Assembly: GCF_000423565.1 (NCBI RefSeq) | Contig: NZ_AUIF01000034.1 | Location: 62,001-126,000 of the forward strand | From: Runella zeae DSM 19591 | Lineage (GTDB): Bacteria; Bacteroidota; Bacteroidia; Cytophagales; Spirosomataceae | Direction: 5' to 3' | DNA: 64,000 nt | In this document: in pieces, positions 41,369 to 50,255 of the stretch | How positions within the stretch are numbered: the stretch's first letter is position 1 | Layout: every line of letters starts with the position of its first letter | Translations under genes and position numbers: made by a program | Notes under the pieces: model-generated | What the model saw: only the letters and a program-made list of their open reading frames with translations | Database searches by the model: none | What the model was told of the DNA's origin: nothing

Positions 41369-42358
41369 ATGAAAGACTCAAAAAAACACGCCTTTGTTAA
41401 TGTCCTATTACTGTTGTTAAGTTTTCAAAGTTTTGGGCAGGCAGCCGCATCTCTCAAAGATGATTTAAAATCAATGACCGCTTTGCTTAAAGGCGAATTT
41501 GATAATTTTCAACAATTTGTTAGGGAAATTGATACCAAAGCACCAAATCGGCATCGTCGTACACATATTGTTTTTGCGCCAATTCAAGCCCCTACACTTG
41601 GTGAAAATGTATTTTATGTAAAGCATTATTATGACAATAACCCCAATCAGATTTATCAGTGGATTTATATTTTCAAAGAAGATCCTACTGAAAAAGCAAT
41701 ACGTTTAGATAAGTATACTTTCAAGGTTGATTCTGCATATGTTAATTTGAACCAGAAGCCCGATAAAATCAAAACATTGACATTTGACAAACTCGAAAAT
41801 ACAAAAGGATGTGCGGTATATTGGCGTCGCAATGGTGATAGGTTTGTGGGGTATATGAAAGATAAAGCCTGTCTGATGGAGTCAAAGAAAGATAAGAAAA
41901 AATTCTACATGACCGATAGCCTCCTCTTATCTAAAAATGATTTTTGGTTTCGTGAAGAAGGATTTGACGAAGCCGGAAAACGTTTGTTTGGCCCTACTGA
42001 TAAAGTGTATCATCAACTCAAACGTTGCGAGGTATATGTCGGATGGTGGCGCCTCAAAAAAGAAGGAACTGAAGATAAGTTTGACCTCAATCGGCAGGTT
42101 TATTTACACGACCAAGGTGGTCGTTTGCGGTTGATTGACGCAGAAAAGAAACCTACGAAATACACGGTTGAATTGTCTAAAGTGATTTTTGGTAAAGACC
42201 TTGAAGTCCTAAAACTGGCACTATACGAAGACGGAAAAAACGAAGCTTTGGATTTTGCTTGGACTTCTTCCAATGCAGGTATGATAGGAATGAATGTAAA
42301 GTGGTTTCAGTCTAGTTTTGCAAAGTTACCTCCACCTACATCAACTAACACTAAGTAA
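41369..42358 (+). CDS. CpcT/CpeT-family protein with signal peptide
   Basis: 329 aa from ATG 41369; the longer frame starts at a TTG with unlike sequence. A signal peptide (VNVLLLLLSFQSFGQ) is followed by a domain fitting the CpcT/CpeT pattern: MTALLKGEFDNFQQFVREID, HIVFAPIQAPTLGENVFYVK (polar start of the barrel), NQIYQWIYIFK, KLENTKGCAVYWRRNGDRFV (the L-x-G-C-x-[VM] element), GYMKDKACLMESKKDKKKFY (G-x-C) and FWFREEGFDEAGKRLFGPTD. In cyanobacteria this family attaches bilins to phycobiliproteins. No phycobiliprotein is expected here and the protein appears exported, so its role is unknown. Confidence 0.75.
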   Translation: MKDSKKHAFVNVLLLLLSFQSFGQAAASLKDDLKSMTALLKGEFDNFQQFVREIDTKAPNRHRRTHIVFAPIQAPTLGENVFYVKHYYDNNPNQIYQWIYIFKEDPTEKAIRLDKYTFKVDSAYVNLNQKPDKIKTLTFDKLENTKGCAVYWRRNGDRFVGYMKDKACLMESKKDKKKFYMTDSLLLSKNDFWFREEGFDEAGKRLFGPTDKVYHQLKRCEVYVGWWRLKKEGTEDKFDLNRQVYLHDQGGRLRLIDAEKKPTKYTVELSKVIFGKDLEVLKLALYEDGKNEALDFAWTSSNAGMIGMNVKWFQSSFAKLPPPTSTNTK

Positions 42359-42386
42359 TTAATTGAATTTGTACATGTAGAATTGA

Positions 42387-42420
42387 GTCGTTATTTTCGT
42401 TCAAAAATAACGACTTTTTT
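42387..42420 (+). terminator. Intrinsic terminator ending exactly at the cysteine desulfurase ATG
   Basis: GTCGTTATTTT (42387-42397) pairs with AAAATAACGAC (42404-42414) around CGTTCA, followed by six T (42415-42420); ATG begins at 42421. It terminates the CpcT-like gene transcript and also lies directly before the next coding sequence. Confidence 0.85.
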
Positions 42421-43572
42421 ATGCGGTTACCTGTGTATTTGGATTACAACGCTACTACTCCGGTAGATAGCCGAGTGTTGGAGACGATGCTTCCGTGGTT
42501 TAGTGAGCATTTTGGAAATGCTGCAAGTCGAACGCATCTCTATGGATGGACTGCCGAAGAGGCAGTAACAAATGCCCGCAAACAAGTCGCCAAGCTTTTG
42601 AATGTAAATCCCAAAGAAGTGGTTTTTACGAGCGGCGCTACCGAGGCTAATAACCTGGCTATCAAAGGTTTATTTGAAAAAAAGTCGGTTCAAGGAAAAC
42701 ACATCATCACCGTTGCTACGGAGCATAAGGCTATACTCGATACTTGTCATCATTTGGAAGAGTGGGGGGCAGAAGTCACTTATCTTGTTCCGTCTTCTGA
42801 CGGTCTTGTTAGTCTTCAGCAACTGGCTAATGCTCTCCGAAAAGATACAATATTGGTATCTGTAATGTATGCCAACAACGAAATTGGCGTGATTCAGCCT
42901 ATTTGTGAGATGGCTGCATTAGCGCATTCGGTGGGAGCGGTGTTTCATAGCGATGCCACACAGGCCGTGGGCAAAGTGGCGATTGATATGCATTCAGATG
43001 GAATTGATTTATTGAGTTTATCAGCCCACAAACTATACGGCCCCAAAGGCGTAGGAGCACTAATCGTAAAACAGGGTATTGAGCTTAGTCAGCAGCTAGA
43101 TGGTGGTGGACACGAGCGGGGGCGTCGCTCTGGTACGCTCAATGTGCCCGGGATAGTAGGTTTGGGAAAAGCTTGTGAAATAGCACAAAAGGAGATGAAA
43201 TCTGAATCGGAGCGATTGAAGCTTTTACGCGACCGCCTCGAACAAGGGGTTTTGACTCAAGTCCCGCATACGTTTGTCAATGGTAATACAGCGGCTCGTT
43301 TACCTCATTTGACCAATATTTGTTTTGAACATATAGACGGCGAAAATTTACTTTTGAGCCTCAAGGATGTGGCGGTATCGACCGGCTCAGCTTGTACGTC
43401 GGCTTCGGTTTTACCTTCTTATGTGCTAAAGGTACTTGGCCTTACCGACGATCAAGCTTATGCTTCATTGCGTTTGAGTTTGGGGCGATTTACGACCGAC
43501 GAAGAAATCACCTTTGCACTTCAACATATCAAAGAGGTTGTCGAACAAATGCGCGTGGGTAGTTTGATGTAA
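42421..43572 (+). CDS. iscS: Cysteine desulfurase (IscS/NifS family)
   Basis: 383 aa. PLP-binding Lys204 in SLSAHKLYGPKGVGALIV, the aspartate/His PLP contacts in FHSDATQAVGK and ATEHKAILDTCH, and the persulfide-forming Cys325 in STGSACTSASVLPSYVLKVL. The start YLDYNATTPVDSRVLETMLP is the normal N-terminus of the class-I desulfurases. It mobilises sulfur from cysteine for Fe-S clusters and tRNA thiolation. No iscU/iscR neighbours are present. The ATG immediately follows the T-run of a terminator, leaving no room for a conventional leader, so its transcript must start further upstream or internally. Confidence 0.95.
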   Translation: MRLPVYLDYNATTPVDSRVLETMLPWFSEHFGNAASRTHLYGWTAEEAVTNARKQVAKLLNVNPKEVVFTSGATEANNLAIKGLFEKKSVQGKHIITVATEHKAILDTCHHLEEWGAEVTYLVPSSDGLVSLQQLANALRKDTILVSVMYANNEIGVIQPICEMAALAHSVGAVFHSDATQAVGKVAIDMHSDGIDLLSLSAHKLYGPKGVGALIVKQGIELSQQLDGGGHERGRRSGTLNVPGIVGLGKACEIAQKEMKSESERLKLLRDRLEQGVLTQVPHTFVNGNTAARLPHLTNICFEHIDGENLLLSLKDVAVSTGSACTSASVLPSYVLKVLGLTDDQAYASLRLSLGRFTTDEEITFALQHIKEVVEQMRVGSLM

Positions 43573-43577
43573 CCTGG

Positions 43578-46500
43578 CTAGAACCCAATGCCCGAAAACT
43601 TACCATTGTTGCGGCGCCATAGCGAATAATCTTTAGCGTTGACTTCACCGTCTAGGTTCATGTCGGCGGCGGAGTATACCCCAAATTTCCCGTTTTCTCC
43701 AAGCCAAATGGCACTGTCTCGGGCGTTGATTTCAGAAAAAGCTCCTTTTTGCACATCCCCTGCAAGCAAGCAGTAGAAGTTTCCCACCTTGGTTTGTCCT
43801 GATGAGGGGGCATTGGGAGGGATGAAGGACTGCTGACTTGTAAAATCATAGGATATTTTGCCGCCTGTGATACCCACAGCTTCGTGCGATACTGCACCAA
43901 TGTGATTGCGATGCTCTACCACTACATAAAACTTATGGCTTGCATCAAAAGAAGGGCAGCCAGATTGGGGACGGATAGTACCATTTTGGTGGATGAGAGC
44001 GGCTGTTTTAAACACTGTAGTAACCTCATCTAAAGGCGATGTGCGGAGTGATACCAGTACCCAATCGACCACATCATTGGCATATGATTCTACTTTTTCG
44101 GAACCATTGTATAGCCATAGACCTTTGGAATAAGGTTGTCCAGTAGGAGTTTTAGCGGCAAAAGCGCTGCTAGGGGTTTGCCCAGGAAGCAGCCCTTGCT
44201 TATTGAGTATATTGGTCATGCTTGAGCCATTCATGGCACCTTCCAAAAATGCCTTTATTTCTAAACATACACTAGAGGCAAGTGGCTCAAATACGCTAAT
44301 GACTACCTCAGCTTTATCGCTCTCGCAATCGTTGACGGTTTGAGTTACATAATAATACACATCGCCAGTAGTAGAGGTAGAAGGTACGGGGGCTATAAGA
44401 CTGCTAGTGGTAGCATTGGCCGTAGCATACCATTTTAGATTTTCTCCTTGTGCAGAAATCGGTTCTGCGTTGTCACCTTTGGTATAGCTAATCGTAGAAA
44501 TGAGGGTAGGTCTGTCGGGTTTTGCTTTGATAACAACTTCTATCTTAGCTTTTTCACTTTCGCATCCACCCATTGTCTGAGATACAAAATAGGTCAAGGT
44601 CGTAGCTTCATTGGTCGTAGGCAAAGGAGCTAAAGTATCACCAATACTACCAATGTCGGAAGTATACCACCGTAATCGGGTACCTTGGGCGCTAAGGCTG
44701 CTTGGTTTTTGCTGCTGACAATACGCCACATTTTCTACCTGTGGTGGAGTAGGCTTAGGACTTATCGTAACCTCGATTTTGGACCTATCGCTTTCACAAC
44801 CTTCGATAGTTTGTGTTACAAAATAAGAGAGCTTAGTACTAGAGGAGGTCACAAAAGTAGGAGTAGTACTTTCACCCGTTCCCCCCGTTTCGAGGGCATA
44901 CCATTTTAGGTCAGTGCCTTGAGCTGTGAGAGGATTAGGGTTTTGACCTTCGCAATAGCCAACGTCAGAAACCTCAGGACGGGTAGGCTTGGCTTTTATA
45001 TTAACGAATATTTCTGCGCGATTACTCTCGCAACCATTGGTGTTTTGAGTTACAAAAAAAGAAAGCAATTGGGCTTTGTCGGTGGATGGTACAGGTGGAG
45101 TGGTGGTACTGTCTTCACTCAGCATGGAGGTATACCATCGTAAGTTTTGGCCAGAAGCGGTGAGAGGTGTCGCCGTATTTCCTTCACAATACGCCATATT
45201 AGCAATGGTTGGAAGGGTAGATTTTTCTTTAATAGTGACTTGGATTTCGGCTTTGTTGCTTTCGCAGCCGTCTATAGTTTGTGATACAAAATACGAAACT
45301 ACACCCGCAGTAGTGGTAGCAGGGATAGGGGCGGTGGTCTCTGCGCTACTACTTGTAAGCGAACTATACCATTTAAGTTGAAGCCCTTCGGCACTTAAAG
45401 CATTAGGGGATTGTTCTTGGCAGTATTCGATATGAGCAACTGTGGGTGCTTGAGGTACTGGATTGATGATGACGTCCAATTTTGCTTTTGGGCTTTCACA
45501 TCCTTGAGGCGTTGTTTGGGTGACGTAGTATGAAGTTGTCCCCAAAGTATCAGTAGAAGGAGTAGGAGCGAGGGTACTTCCTTGGGTGGTATCGGCAGAG
45601 GTGTACCATTTAAGGTTAGTTCCTACGGCAGTAAGTGGATTACTGTTTTGACCTTGGCAGTAGCTGACATTAGCAATGGTAGGAGCTGAGACGTTAGAGC
45701 AATCTATACCTAAAGCCCCGACTTTGTCGATGTTGGTGTCTAGCCATTGGAGGCGTTGTTCGGTCCAGTTTTTAAACCAATCTACTTCCTCTTCAAACGT
45801 CTTGCCGACAAAATAATTAGGCCAAACCCACTCACCCAAAATGGGCCAACGCTGAAAATTACGTACCTGTGATTCGGCCAGTAGCTCTTCGTTGTACCTG
45901 ATAAAGGTATTGATATAGTCATTGGTCCAATAGTTGGTACGGAGTTGTTTCCAGCGGTCTCTTACTTTGATACAAAAATCCCTATCTTCTAGCAGCCTAG
46001 CCCACCAAAAAGGTACTTGCTTGTCGTCGTTGGGGCAAAACTCCCTGACAAAATCATAGGCCCAGTGGTTGGTTTCCCAACCTTGACAAAAATTAGCATT
46101 ACCATAACTGTGGTCATAATCCCAGGGAGCTCCCATTTTGATTTTGGGATTGCGGCTATCACGGTCTTTATGCATAAAAATACTGAGCCTGAAGGCGTCG
46201 ATATTGTAGGTAAGTTCGGTCAAGAGAAAGTAGTCAACAAATGAGTTGACATCAATGTATTTGGCATAGCCGTTGACAGGGTCTTTAAATTGAGACGATT
46301 TGAGGGTATTTTCAAATTCGGTGAAATGATTTTTGATATAGTTGTACTGTGCCTCAGTAATATTGGTTTGTTTGGGATATTCAATCATCACGTTGATTTC
46401 CGTGTTGTGATTACCTGGATAAGGTGATTTCCAAGAAGCGTTGCCAGTGCCAGTATTTTTATCGATTTTAAGAATATATCCTCCCGTCACAGCGTCGCCG

Positions 46501-47099
46501 CTATTGTCCGTTTCTTTGAGAGAGGCGATATTGATACGGTTAGCATCGCGTTTGATTTTTTCCATGACAATATACACCCCCTTGTAGTCGTCATCTACCA
46601 CCAATTCTACGTAGCGGGTACGAGTGGCATACATACCGATTTGGTTGGACAAATGGTACGTAAGCACATCCCGCATGAGCGACTTGTCGGTGTAGCTAGC
46701 GTTTAGTATCCAATCGCTCTCAGGGGGCATCCCCAGGATAGGCGCCTTGACACTTTTGGTAGAGCTCGCGTTTTCTTTTGTTTCAAAACCATATGGCTTT
46801 TTAGGGAAAAATTGGGAAGCAGAGCCTCGAAATTCAATACCTACGGTGCCGTCATAGTTATTAAAAGGATCAGGTTGGTTGTTGTTTTGAGGGTTGCGAT
46901 AGTAGTTGCGATTGCCGGGGCCATTGTCAATCACCCCCATATGCACATTAACTTTGGATTCATCAATGATAGTTTGTCCTTGGGTATTGATAACAACAAT
47001 GGGCAAATTCGAAGATTCAAAGGTCTGGGCTTGGGTTTGGATGGCAACACTTACACTACCCAAAATACCCATAAACGTTGAGAGATAGGCTTTGTACAT
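43578..47099 (-). CDS. CotH-kinase protein with six Ig-like repeats and dockerin-like C-terminus
   Basis: 1173 aa, secreted (signal ending IQTQAQ). Residues ~25-480 are a CotH domain: GTVGIEFRGSASQFFPKKPY, ILNASYTDKSLMRDVLTYHL, YVELVVDDDYKGVYIVMEKI, SFVDYFLLTELTYNIDAFRL and GAPWDYDHSYGN, the WDxD metal motif of the atypical kinase fold. Six ~78-residue repeats follow (~480-950), each with YCxGQ/YCEG, PLTA-x-G-x-x-LKWY, YFVTQT and GCES-x-x-A-x-I; repeat six has lost its first Cys (YTKGD). The C-terminus ends with an EF-hand-like DMNLDGEVNAKDYSLWRRNN. The repeats suggest a surface or extracellular protein; CotH kinases phosphorylate spore-coat or other secreted proteins. Confidence 0.85.
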   Translation of the reverse strand: MYKAYLSTFMGILGSVSVAIQTQAQTFESSNLPIVVINTQGQTIIDESKVNVHMGVIDNGPGNRNYYRNPQNNNQPDPFNNYDGTVGIEFRGSASQFFPKKPYGFETKENASSTKSVKAPILGMPPESDWILNASYTDKSLMRDVLTYHLSNQIGMYATRTRYVELVVDDDYKGVYIVMEKIKRDANRINIASLKETDNSGDAVTGGYILKIDKNTGTGNASWKSPYPGNHNTEINVMIEYPKQTNITEAQYNYIKNHFTEFENTLKSSQFKDPVNGYAKYIDVNSFVDYFLLTELTYNIDAFRLSIFMHKDRDSRNPKIKMGAPWDYDHSYGNANFCQGWETNHWAYDFVREFCPNDDKQVPFWWARLLEDRDFCIKVRDRWKQLRTNYWTNDYINTFIRYNEELLAESQVRNFQRWPILGEWVWPNYFVGKTFEEEVDWFKNWTEQRLQWLDTNIDKVGALGIDCSNVSAPTIANVSYCQGQNSNPLTAVGTNLKWYTSADTTQGSTLAPTPSTDTLGTTSYYVTQTTPQGCESPKAKLDVIINPVPQAPTVAHIEYCQEQSPNALSAEGLQLKWYSSLTSSSAETTAPIPATTTAGVVSYFVSQTIDGCESNKAEIQVTIKEKSTLPTIANMAYCEGNTATPLTASGQNLRWYTSMLSEDSTTTPPVPSTDKAQLLSFFVTQNTNGCESNRAEIFVNIKAKPTRPEVSDVGYCEGQNPNPLTAQGTDLKWYALETGGTGESTTPTFVTSSSTKLSYFVTQTIEGCESDRSKIEVTISPKPTPPQVENVAYCQQQKPSSLSAQGTRLRWYTSDIGSIGDTLAPLPTTNEATTLTYFVSQTMGGCESEKAKIEVVIKAKPDRPTLISTISYTKGDNAEPISAQGENLKWYATANATTSSLIAPVPSTSTTGDVYYYVTQTVNDCESDKAEVVISVFEPLASSVCLEIKAFLEGAMNGSSMTNILNKQGLLPGQTPSSAFAAKTPTGQPYSKGLWLYNGSEKVESYANDVVDWVLVSLRTSPLDEVTTVFKTAALIHQNGTIRPQSGCPSFDASHKFYVVVEHRNHIGAVSHEAVGITGGKISYDFTSQQSFIPPNAPSSGQTKVGNFYCLLAGDVQKGAFSEINARDSAIWLGENGKFGVYSAADMNLDGEVNAKDYSLWRRNNGKFSGIGF
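44290..45660 (-). repeat. Six tandem ~234-bp coding repeats (Ig-like units)
   Basis: Within the CotH gene, six consecutive units of about 78 codons each share the LKWY/LRWY and GCES cores. At protein level they are clearly repeated, at DNA level diverged, so this is an old expansion. Bounds are approximate. Confidence 0.8.
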
Positions 47100-47175
47100 G
47101 GTAGAAGATTATGCTTATTTAATGCTTTTCATGCTGTATCCAAAAACCGTACCAAATTAGATGAATAGAATTTTG

Positions 47176-47183
47176 TACCTTTG
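47176..47183 (+). promoter_or_regulatory. -7 box of the rbfA promoter
   Basis: TACCTTTG matches the Bacteroidota consensus TAnnTTTG, 76 bp upstream of the rbfA ATG at 47259. A clear TTG at -33 was not found. Confidence 0.45.
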
Positions 47184-47258
47184 TGTCCAATAAAAGAGTA
47201 CATAAAAATATTGGGAGCCAAGATATTTTGGGTGTGTACTATAAAATGGGAATTCACT

Positions 47259-47630
47259 ATGGAATCTAAAAGACAACAAAAAGTCGCTCGGCAAATCCAA
47301 AAAGACCTGAGTGATATTTTTCAAAAAGAAGGGCGAACTTGGTTTGACAATGCTTTTATTACTGTCACCATTGTCAGGATGTCTCCTGACTTAGCCATTG
47401 CACGTGTGTACCTGAGTTTTTTAGTAACAAAAAACAAAGGGCTTCTTCTCGAACAAATCCAAGAACGCAATAAACAAATTCGTCAATTACTCGGTCAGCG
47501 TATTCGTCATCAGTTGAGAATTGTGCCAGAGCTGCATTTTTACCTTGATGATACTGCTGAGTATGCCGCCAAAATGGACGCGCTCTTTGCGGGAATTACC
47601 ATTCCTCCCGCTCCCGAAGAAGAAAATTAG
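47259..47630 (+). CDS. rbfA: Ribosome-binding factor A
   Basis: 123 aa from ATG 47259 (MESKRQQKVARQIQKDLSDI), the normal RbfA beginning; the frame is open to 47181 but that extension covers the -7 box. The KH-like fold shows FITVTIVRMSPDLAIARVYL, ERNKQIRQLLGQRIRHQLRI and VPELHFYLDDTAEYAAKMDA, matching the RbfA pattern (V-x-x-V-x-[LV]-S-x-D-[LM]-x-x-A-x-V-[YF] ... R-x-x-[LI]-x-x-x-[IL]-x-x-R-x-x-P-x-L-x-F). It matures the 30S subunit by binding 16S rRNA. The pheA gene follows. Confidence 0.92.
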   Translation: MESKRQQKVARQIQKDLSDIFQKEGRTWFDNAFITVTIVRMSPDLAIARVYLSFLVTKNKGLLLEQIQERNKQIRQLLGQRIRHQLRIVPELHFYLDDTAEYAAKMDALFAGITIPPAPEEEN

Positions 47631-47638
47631 TAGCTTAT

Positions 47639-47672
47639 ATTGTGCAGTGGAGCGTCGGCTTTGCTGCACAAT
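47639..47672 (+). terminator. Hairpin between rbfA and pheA
   Basis: ATTGTGCAG (47639-47647) pairs with CTGCACAAT (47664-47672) around a 16-nt loop. It lies between the rbfA stop and the pheA ATG (47688). There is no long T-run after it, so it may be a processing or attenuation hairpin rather than a full terminator. Confidence 0.4.
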
Positions 47673-47687
47673 CATTTATTAAAAAAC

Positions 47688-48761
47688 ATGAATTTAGAAG
47701 ATATTAGACGCGAAATCGACACCCTCGACGACCAATTGTTGCTCTTACTTAATCGCCGAATGGAATGGGTTCATAAAGTAGGAGAACTCAAACGTGCTAC
47801 CAAAACGGTCATCTACCGTCCTGAAAGGGAGAAGTTTATTCTGGATCGCGTCAAAAAACTCAACAAAGGTCCTCTTTCTTCGGAAGCGATTGAAGCTATC
47901 TATTTAGAGATATTTGCCGCAGCGCGCAATATCGAGCTTCCTGAACGTATTGCTTACTTAGGCCCCGAAGGAAGTTTTACGCACCAAGCAGCAGAAAGCC
48001 GTTTTGGGGCGATGAGCGAATACATGACGCTTCCCACCATAAAATCTGTTTTTGAGGCAGTGGCCACGGGGCGAGCCAAGTTTGGGGTGATTCCGATCGA
48101 AAACAACCAAGAGGGAATCGTGTATGAAACGGTGGACTTGCTCAACGAAACTTCCGTCAATATCGCTGCTGAACTCAAAATTCCTGTACACTTTGCGCTT
48201 GCGACTGAGTGCGAAAACCCCTCTAAAATCAAGCGGATTTACTCAAAAGATATTGCATTTAGACAATGCCGTGGTTTTTTGAATAAATACTTTGAACAAA
48301 CACAGCCCGAAGAGATTCAAGTAGAATCTACTTCAAAGGCGGCTAAATTGGCCTCCGAAGATCCTGAGAGTGCTGCTATTTGTTCGGTGATTGCTGCTCG
48401 TTTGTTTAGCCTTCCTACGCTTTTTGACAATATCGAAGACAATGGTAACAATCGTACTCGCTTCTTTATTTTGGCAAAAGACTTTGTAAATCAGCCCAGT
48501 GAAGATGACAAAACCACGATCATCGCCCGCCTTCCTGACACCGACAAACCAGGAATATTGGCAAGCTTTTTGCAAGATTTTAAACGAGCTAATATCAACC
48601 TTACCAAAATCGAAAGCCGACCTTACAAAGGAAGTGAAGATTTCAACTTTTGGTTTTTTATTGAATTAGAAGGGTATTTTAAAAACGAAAACGTACAAAA
48701 AGTTTTCAAAAAACATAAAAGCTATATCAAGTGGCTTGGCAGTTATGTACGTAATGCCTAA
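47688..48761 (+). CDS. pheA: Chorismate mutase-prephenate dehydratase (P-protein)
   Basis: 357 aa from ATG 47688. Residues 1-85 are an AroQ chorismate mutase (LEDIRREIDTLDDQLLLLLN, RRMEWVHKVGELK). Residues ~90-270 are prephenate dehydratase: AYLGPEGSFTHQAAESRFGA, FGVIPIENNQEGIVYETVDL (the ENSxEG region, here ENNQEG) and NGNNRTRFFILA with the TRF motif. An ACT domain with ARLPDTDKPGILASFLQDF and INLTKIESRPYKGSEDFNFW closes it and gives phenylalanine feedback. It makes phenylpyruvate for phenylalanine synthesis. No leader peptide was seen. Confidence 0.95.
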   Translation: MNLEDIRREIDTLDDQLLLLLNRRMEWVHKVGELKRATKTVIYRPEREKFILDRVKKLNKGPLSSEAIEAIYLEIFAAARNIELPERIAYLGPEGSFTHQAAESRFGAMSEYMTLPTIKSVFEAVATGRAKFGVIPIENNQEGIVYETVDLLNETSVNIAAELKIPVHFALATECENPSKIKRIYSKDIAFRQCRGFLNKYFEQTQPEEIQVESTSKAAKLASEDPESAAICSVIAARLFSLPTLFDNIEDNGNNRTRFFILAKDFVNQPSEDDKTTIIARLPDTDKPGILASFLQDFKRANINLTKIESRPYKGSEDFNFWFFIELEGYFKNENVQKVFKKHKSYIKWLGSYVRNA

Positions 48762-48776
48762 GACAATCCAGTCAGT

Positions 48777-48809
48777 CACCATGGCAAGGCTTCACACCTT
48801 GCCATGGTG
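48777..48809. terminator. Bidirectional terminator between pheA and yitT-like gene
   Basis: CACCATGGCAAGG (48777-48789) and its perfect complement (48797-48809) around a 7-nt loop, between the convergent stops of the two genes. Confidence 0.8.
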
Positions 48810-48813
48810 GTTT

Positions 48814-49683
48814 TCAATGAAATGCCCGTTGCTTTACTATTCCTCCTCGGGTATCATCTACTCCATGTTGTACAATAAAAGCCTGAGGGTCAATATGAGC
48901 AATTTCGTCTCTTAGCCTACTTACCTCAAGTCTCGTAACGACCGAATACAACACGTTTTGCTTTTGGGTCGAACCACGCTTTCCATAGCCTTTTTCGCTG
49001 TTGAGTACAGTGACTCCTCTCTTGAGCTTTTCGGTAATCATTGTATGAATCTCCTCATGTTGTTCTGAGACAATAATCACCGCAGTATATTCCTCTAATC
49101 CATGGATGATAAAATCAATCGTTTTGGCGGCAGCAAAGTAAGTCAGGATAGAATAGAGTGCTACATTGACGCCTAGAAAATAAGCGGCAGCGGTAAAAAT
49201 AACGATGTTGAAAAGTAAGATTACATCTCCTACCCTTAATGATGAAACGCGTCTTGTAATAAGTACGGCGGTAATTTCGGTGCCATCCAGTACAGCCCCG
49301 CCTCGCATAGCTAGACCTATACCAGCCCCAATAAAAAATCCACCAAAGATAGCGGTTAGAAGAGGGTCGGGAGTGACATCTGGATAATGAATTACCGATA
49401 AACAAATCGCTAAGGCTGCAATGGCAATCGTGCTTTTTATGGCAAAAAGGAGGCTGATTTGACGATATCCTAATACAATGAAGGGGAGATTGATGATAGG
49501 AATCAAAATAGCCAAAGGAATGTTGAACAGGCTAGAAATTAGCATTGATATTCCCGTCACGCCACCATCGATAAAATGACTTGATAGTAAAAATCCTTTG
49601 AGCCCCATTCCAGCACTTAACACGCCGGCTGTTACTAAAAGGGTGTCTTTCATAAGGTTTTTCCAAGAAAATACATTACTCAT
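48814..49683 (-). CDS. YitT-family membrane protein (DUF161 plus DUF2179)
   Basis: 289 aa. Five or six helices in the first ~190 residues (LLVTAGVLSAGMGLKGFLLS, LAILIPIINLPFIVLGYRQI, ILLFNIVIFTAAAYFLGVNV, ALYSILTYFAAAKTIDFIIH), with the repeated motifs SSHFIDGGVTGISMLISS and GAGIGLAMRGGAVLDGTEIT that define YitT proteins. The C-terminal ~90 residues (AVIIVSEQHEEIHTMITEKL, KRGVTVLNSEKGYGKRGSTQ) form the cytoplasmic DUF2179 domain. Function unknown; some relatives are linked to small-molecule efflux. Confidence 0.9.
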   Translation of the reverse strand: MSNVFSWKNLMKDTLLVTAGVLSAGMGLKGFLLSSHFIDGGVTGISMLISSLFNIPLAILIPIINLPFIVLGYRQISLLFAIKSTIAIAALAICLSVIHYPDVTPDPLLTAIFGGFFIGAGIGLAMRGGAVLDGTEITAVLITRRVSSLRVGDVILLFNIVIFTAAAYFLGVNVALYSILTYFAAAKTIDFIIHGLEEYTAVIIVSEQHEEIHTMITEKLKRGVTVLNSEKGYGKRGSTQKQNVLYSVVTRLEVSRLRDEIAHIDPQAFIVQHGVDDTRGGIVKQRAFH

Positions 49684-49881
49684 AGCTTAAATTATTAGTT
49701 AGCCGTTTGATAGTTGTCTGAGAATAAAAAAAGTAAGCAGTCTATCCTAAAAATACTGGAAAAAGAAGACAAACATAGATTCTTAAGGTGTTATTTTGAG
49801 GCTTCTAATAAAAGCAACAGACTTAGAAGACTCAAAAGTGCCTCGTATTGAGACTTTTCCTTTACTTAAAACAATAACTCT

Positions 49882-50226
49882 ATGACTGAGAGCACTATCA
49901 CTTGGCAAGATTTTGAAAAAGTAGAACTTTATGCAGGTACTATCGTGCAAGTGGAAGAGTTTCCGAAAGCGCGAAAACCCGCCTATAAAATCTGGGTAGA
50001 TTTGGGGACGCATCTTGGCATCAAAAAAACTTCAGCACAAGTAACAAAGCTATATTCAAAAGAAGAACTTTTGGGAAAACAGGTGCTTTGTGTCACTAAC
50101 TTTCCCCCCAAACAAGTAGCTGATTTTATATCGGAAGTTTTAGTGACAGGCTTTGTTTTGCCAGAAGGTGAGGTGGTATTGGCTCAGCCCGACCGCCCCG
50201 TACCCAATGGAACGCGATTAGCATGA
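49882..50226 (+). CDS. csaA: CsaA-like tRNA-binding-domain protein
   Basis: 114 aa, the CsaA length. VELYAGTIVQVEEFPKARKP starts the OB-fold tRNA-binding domain, with AYKIWVDLGTHLGIKKTSAQ and VLCVTNFPPKQVADFISEVL, VTGFVLPEGEVVLAQPDRPV, NGTRLA. The F-P-x-x-x-V/I and G-I-K-x-S-x-Q motifs are characteristic. CsaA is described as a dimeric chaperone-like protein with tRNA-binding ability, related to the C-terminus of methionyl-tRNA synthetase. The GH20 gene starts 85 bp downstream under its own promoter. Confidence 0.9.
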   Translation: MTESTITWQDFEKVELYAGTIVQVEEFPKARKPAYKIWVDLGTHLGIKKTSAQVTKLYSKEELLGKQVLCVTNFPPKQVADFISEVLVTGFVLPEGEVVLAQPDRPVPNGTRLA

Positions 50227-50255
50227 TTTATAATTTTGTTTAGTATTAATTAACT

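Noticed and set aside
44919-45381. Short plus-strand ORFs within the CotH repeats
   Set aside because: Repeated occurrence is caused by the repeat structure of the coding gene on the other strand.
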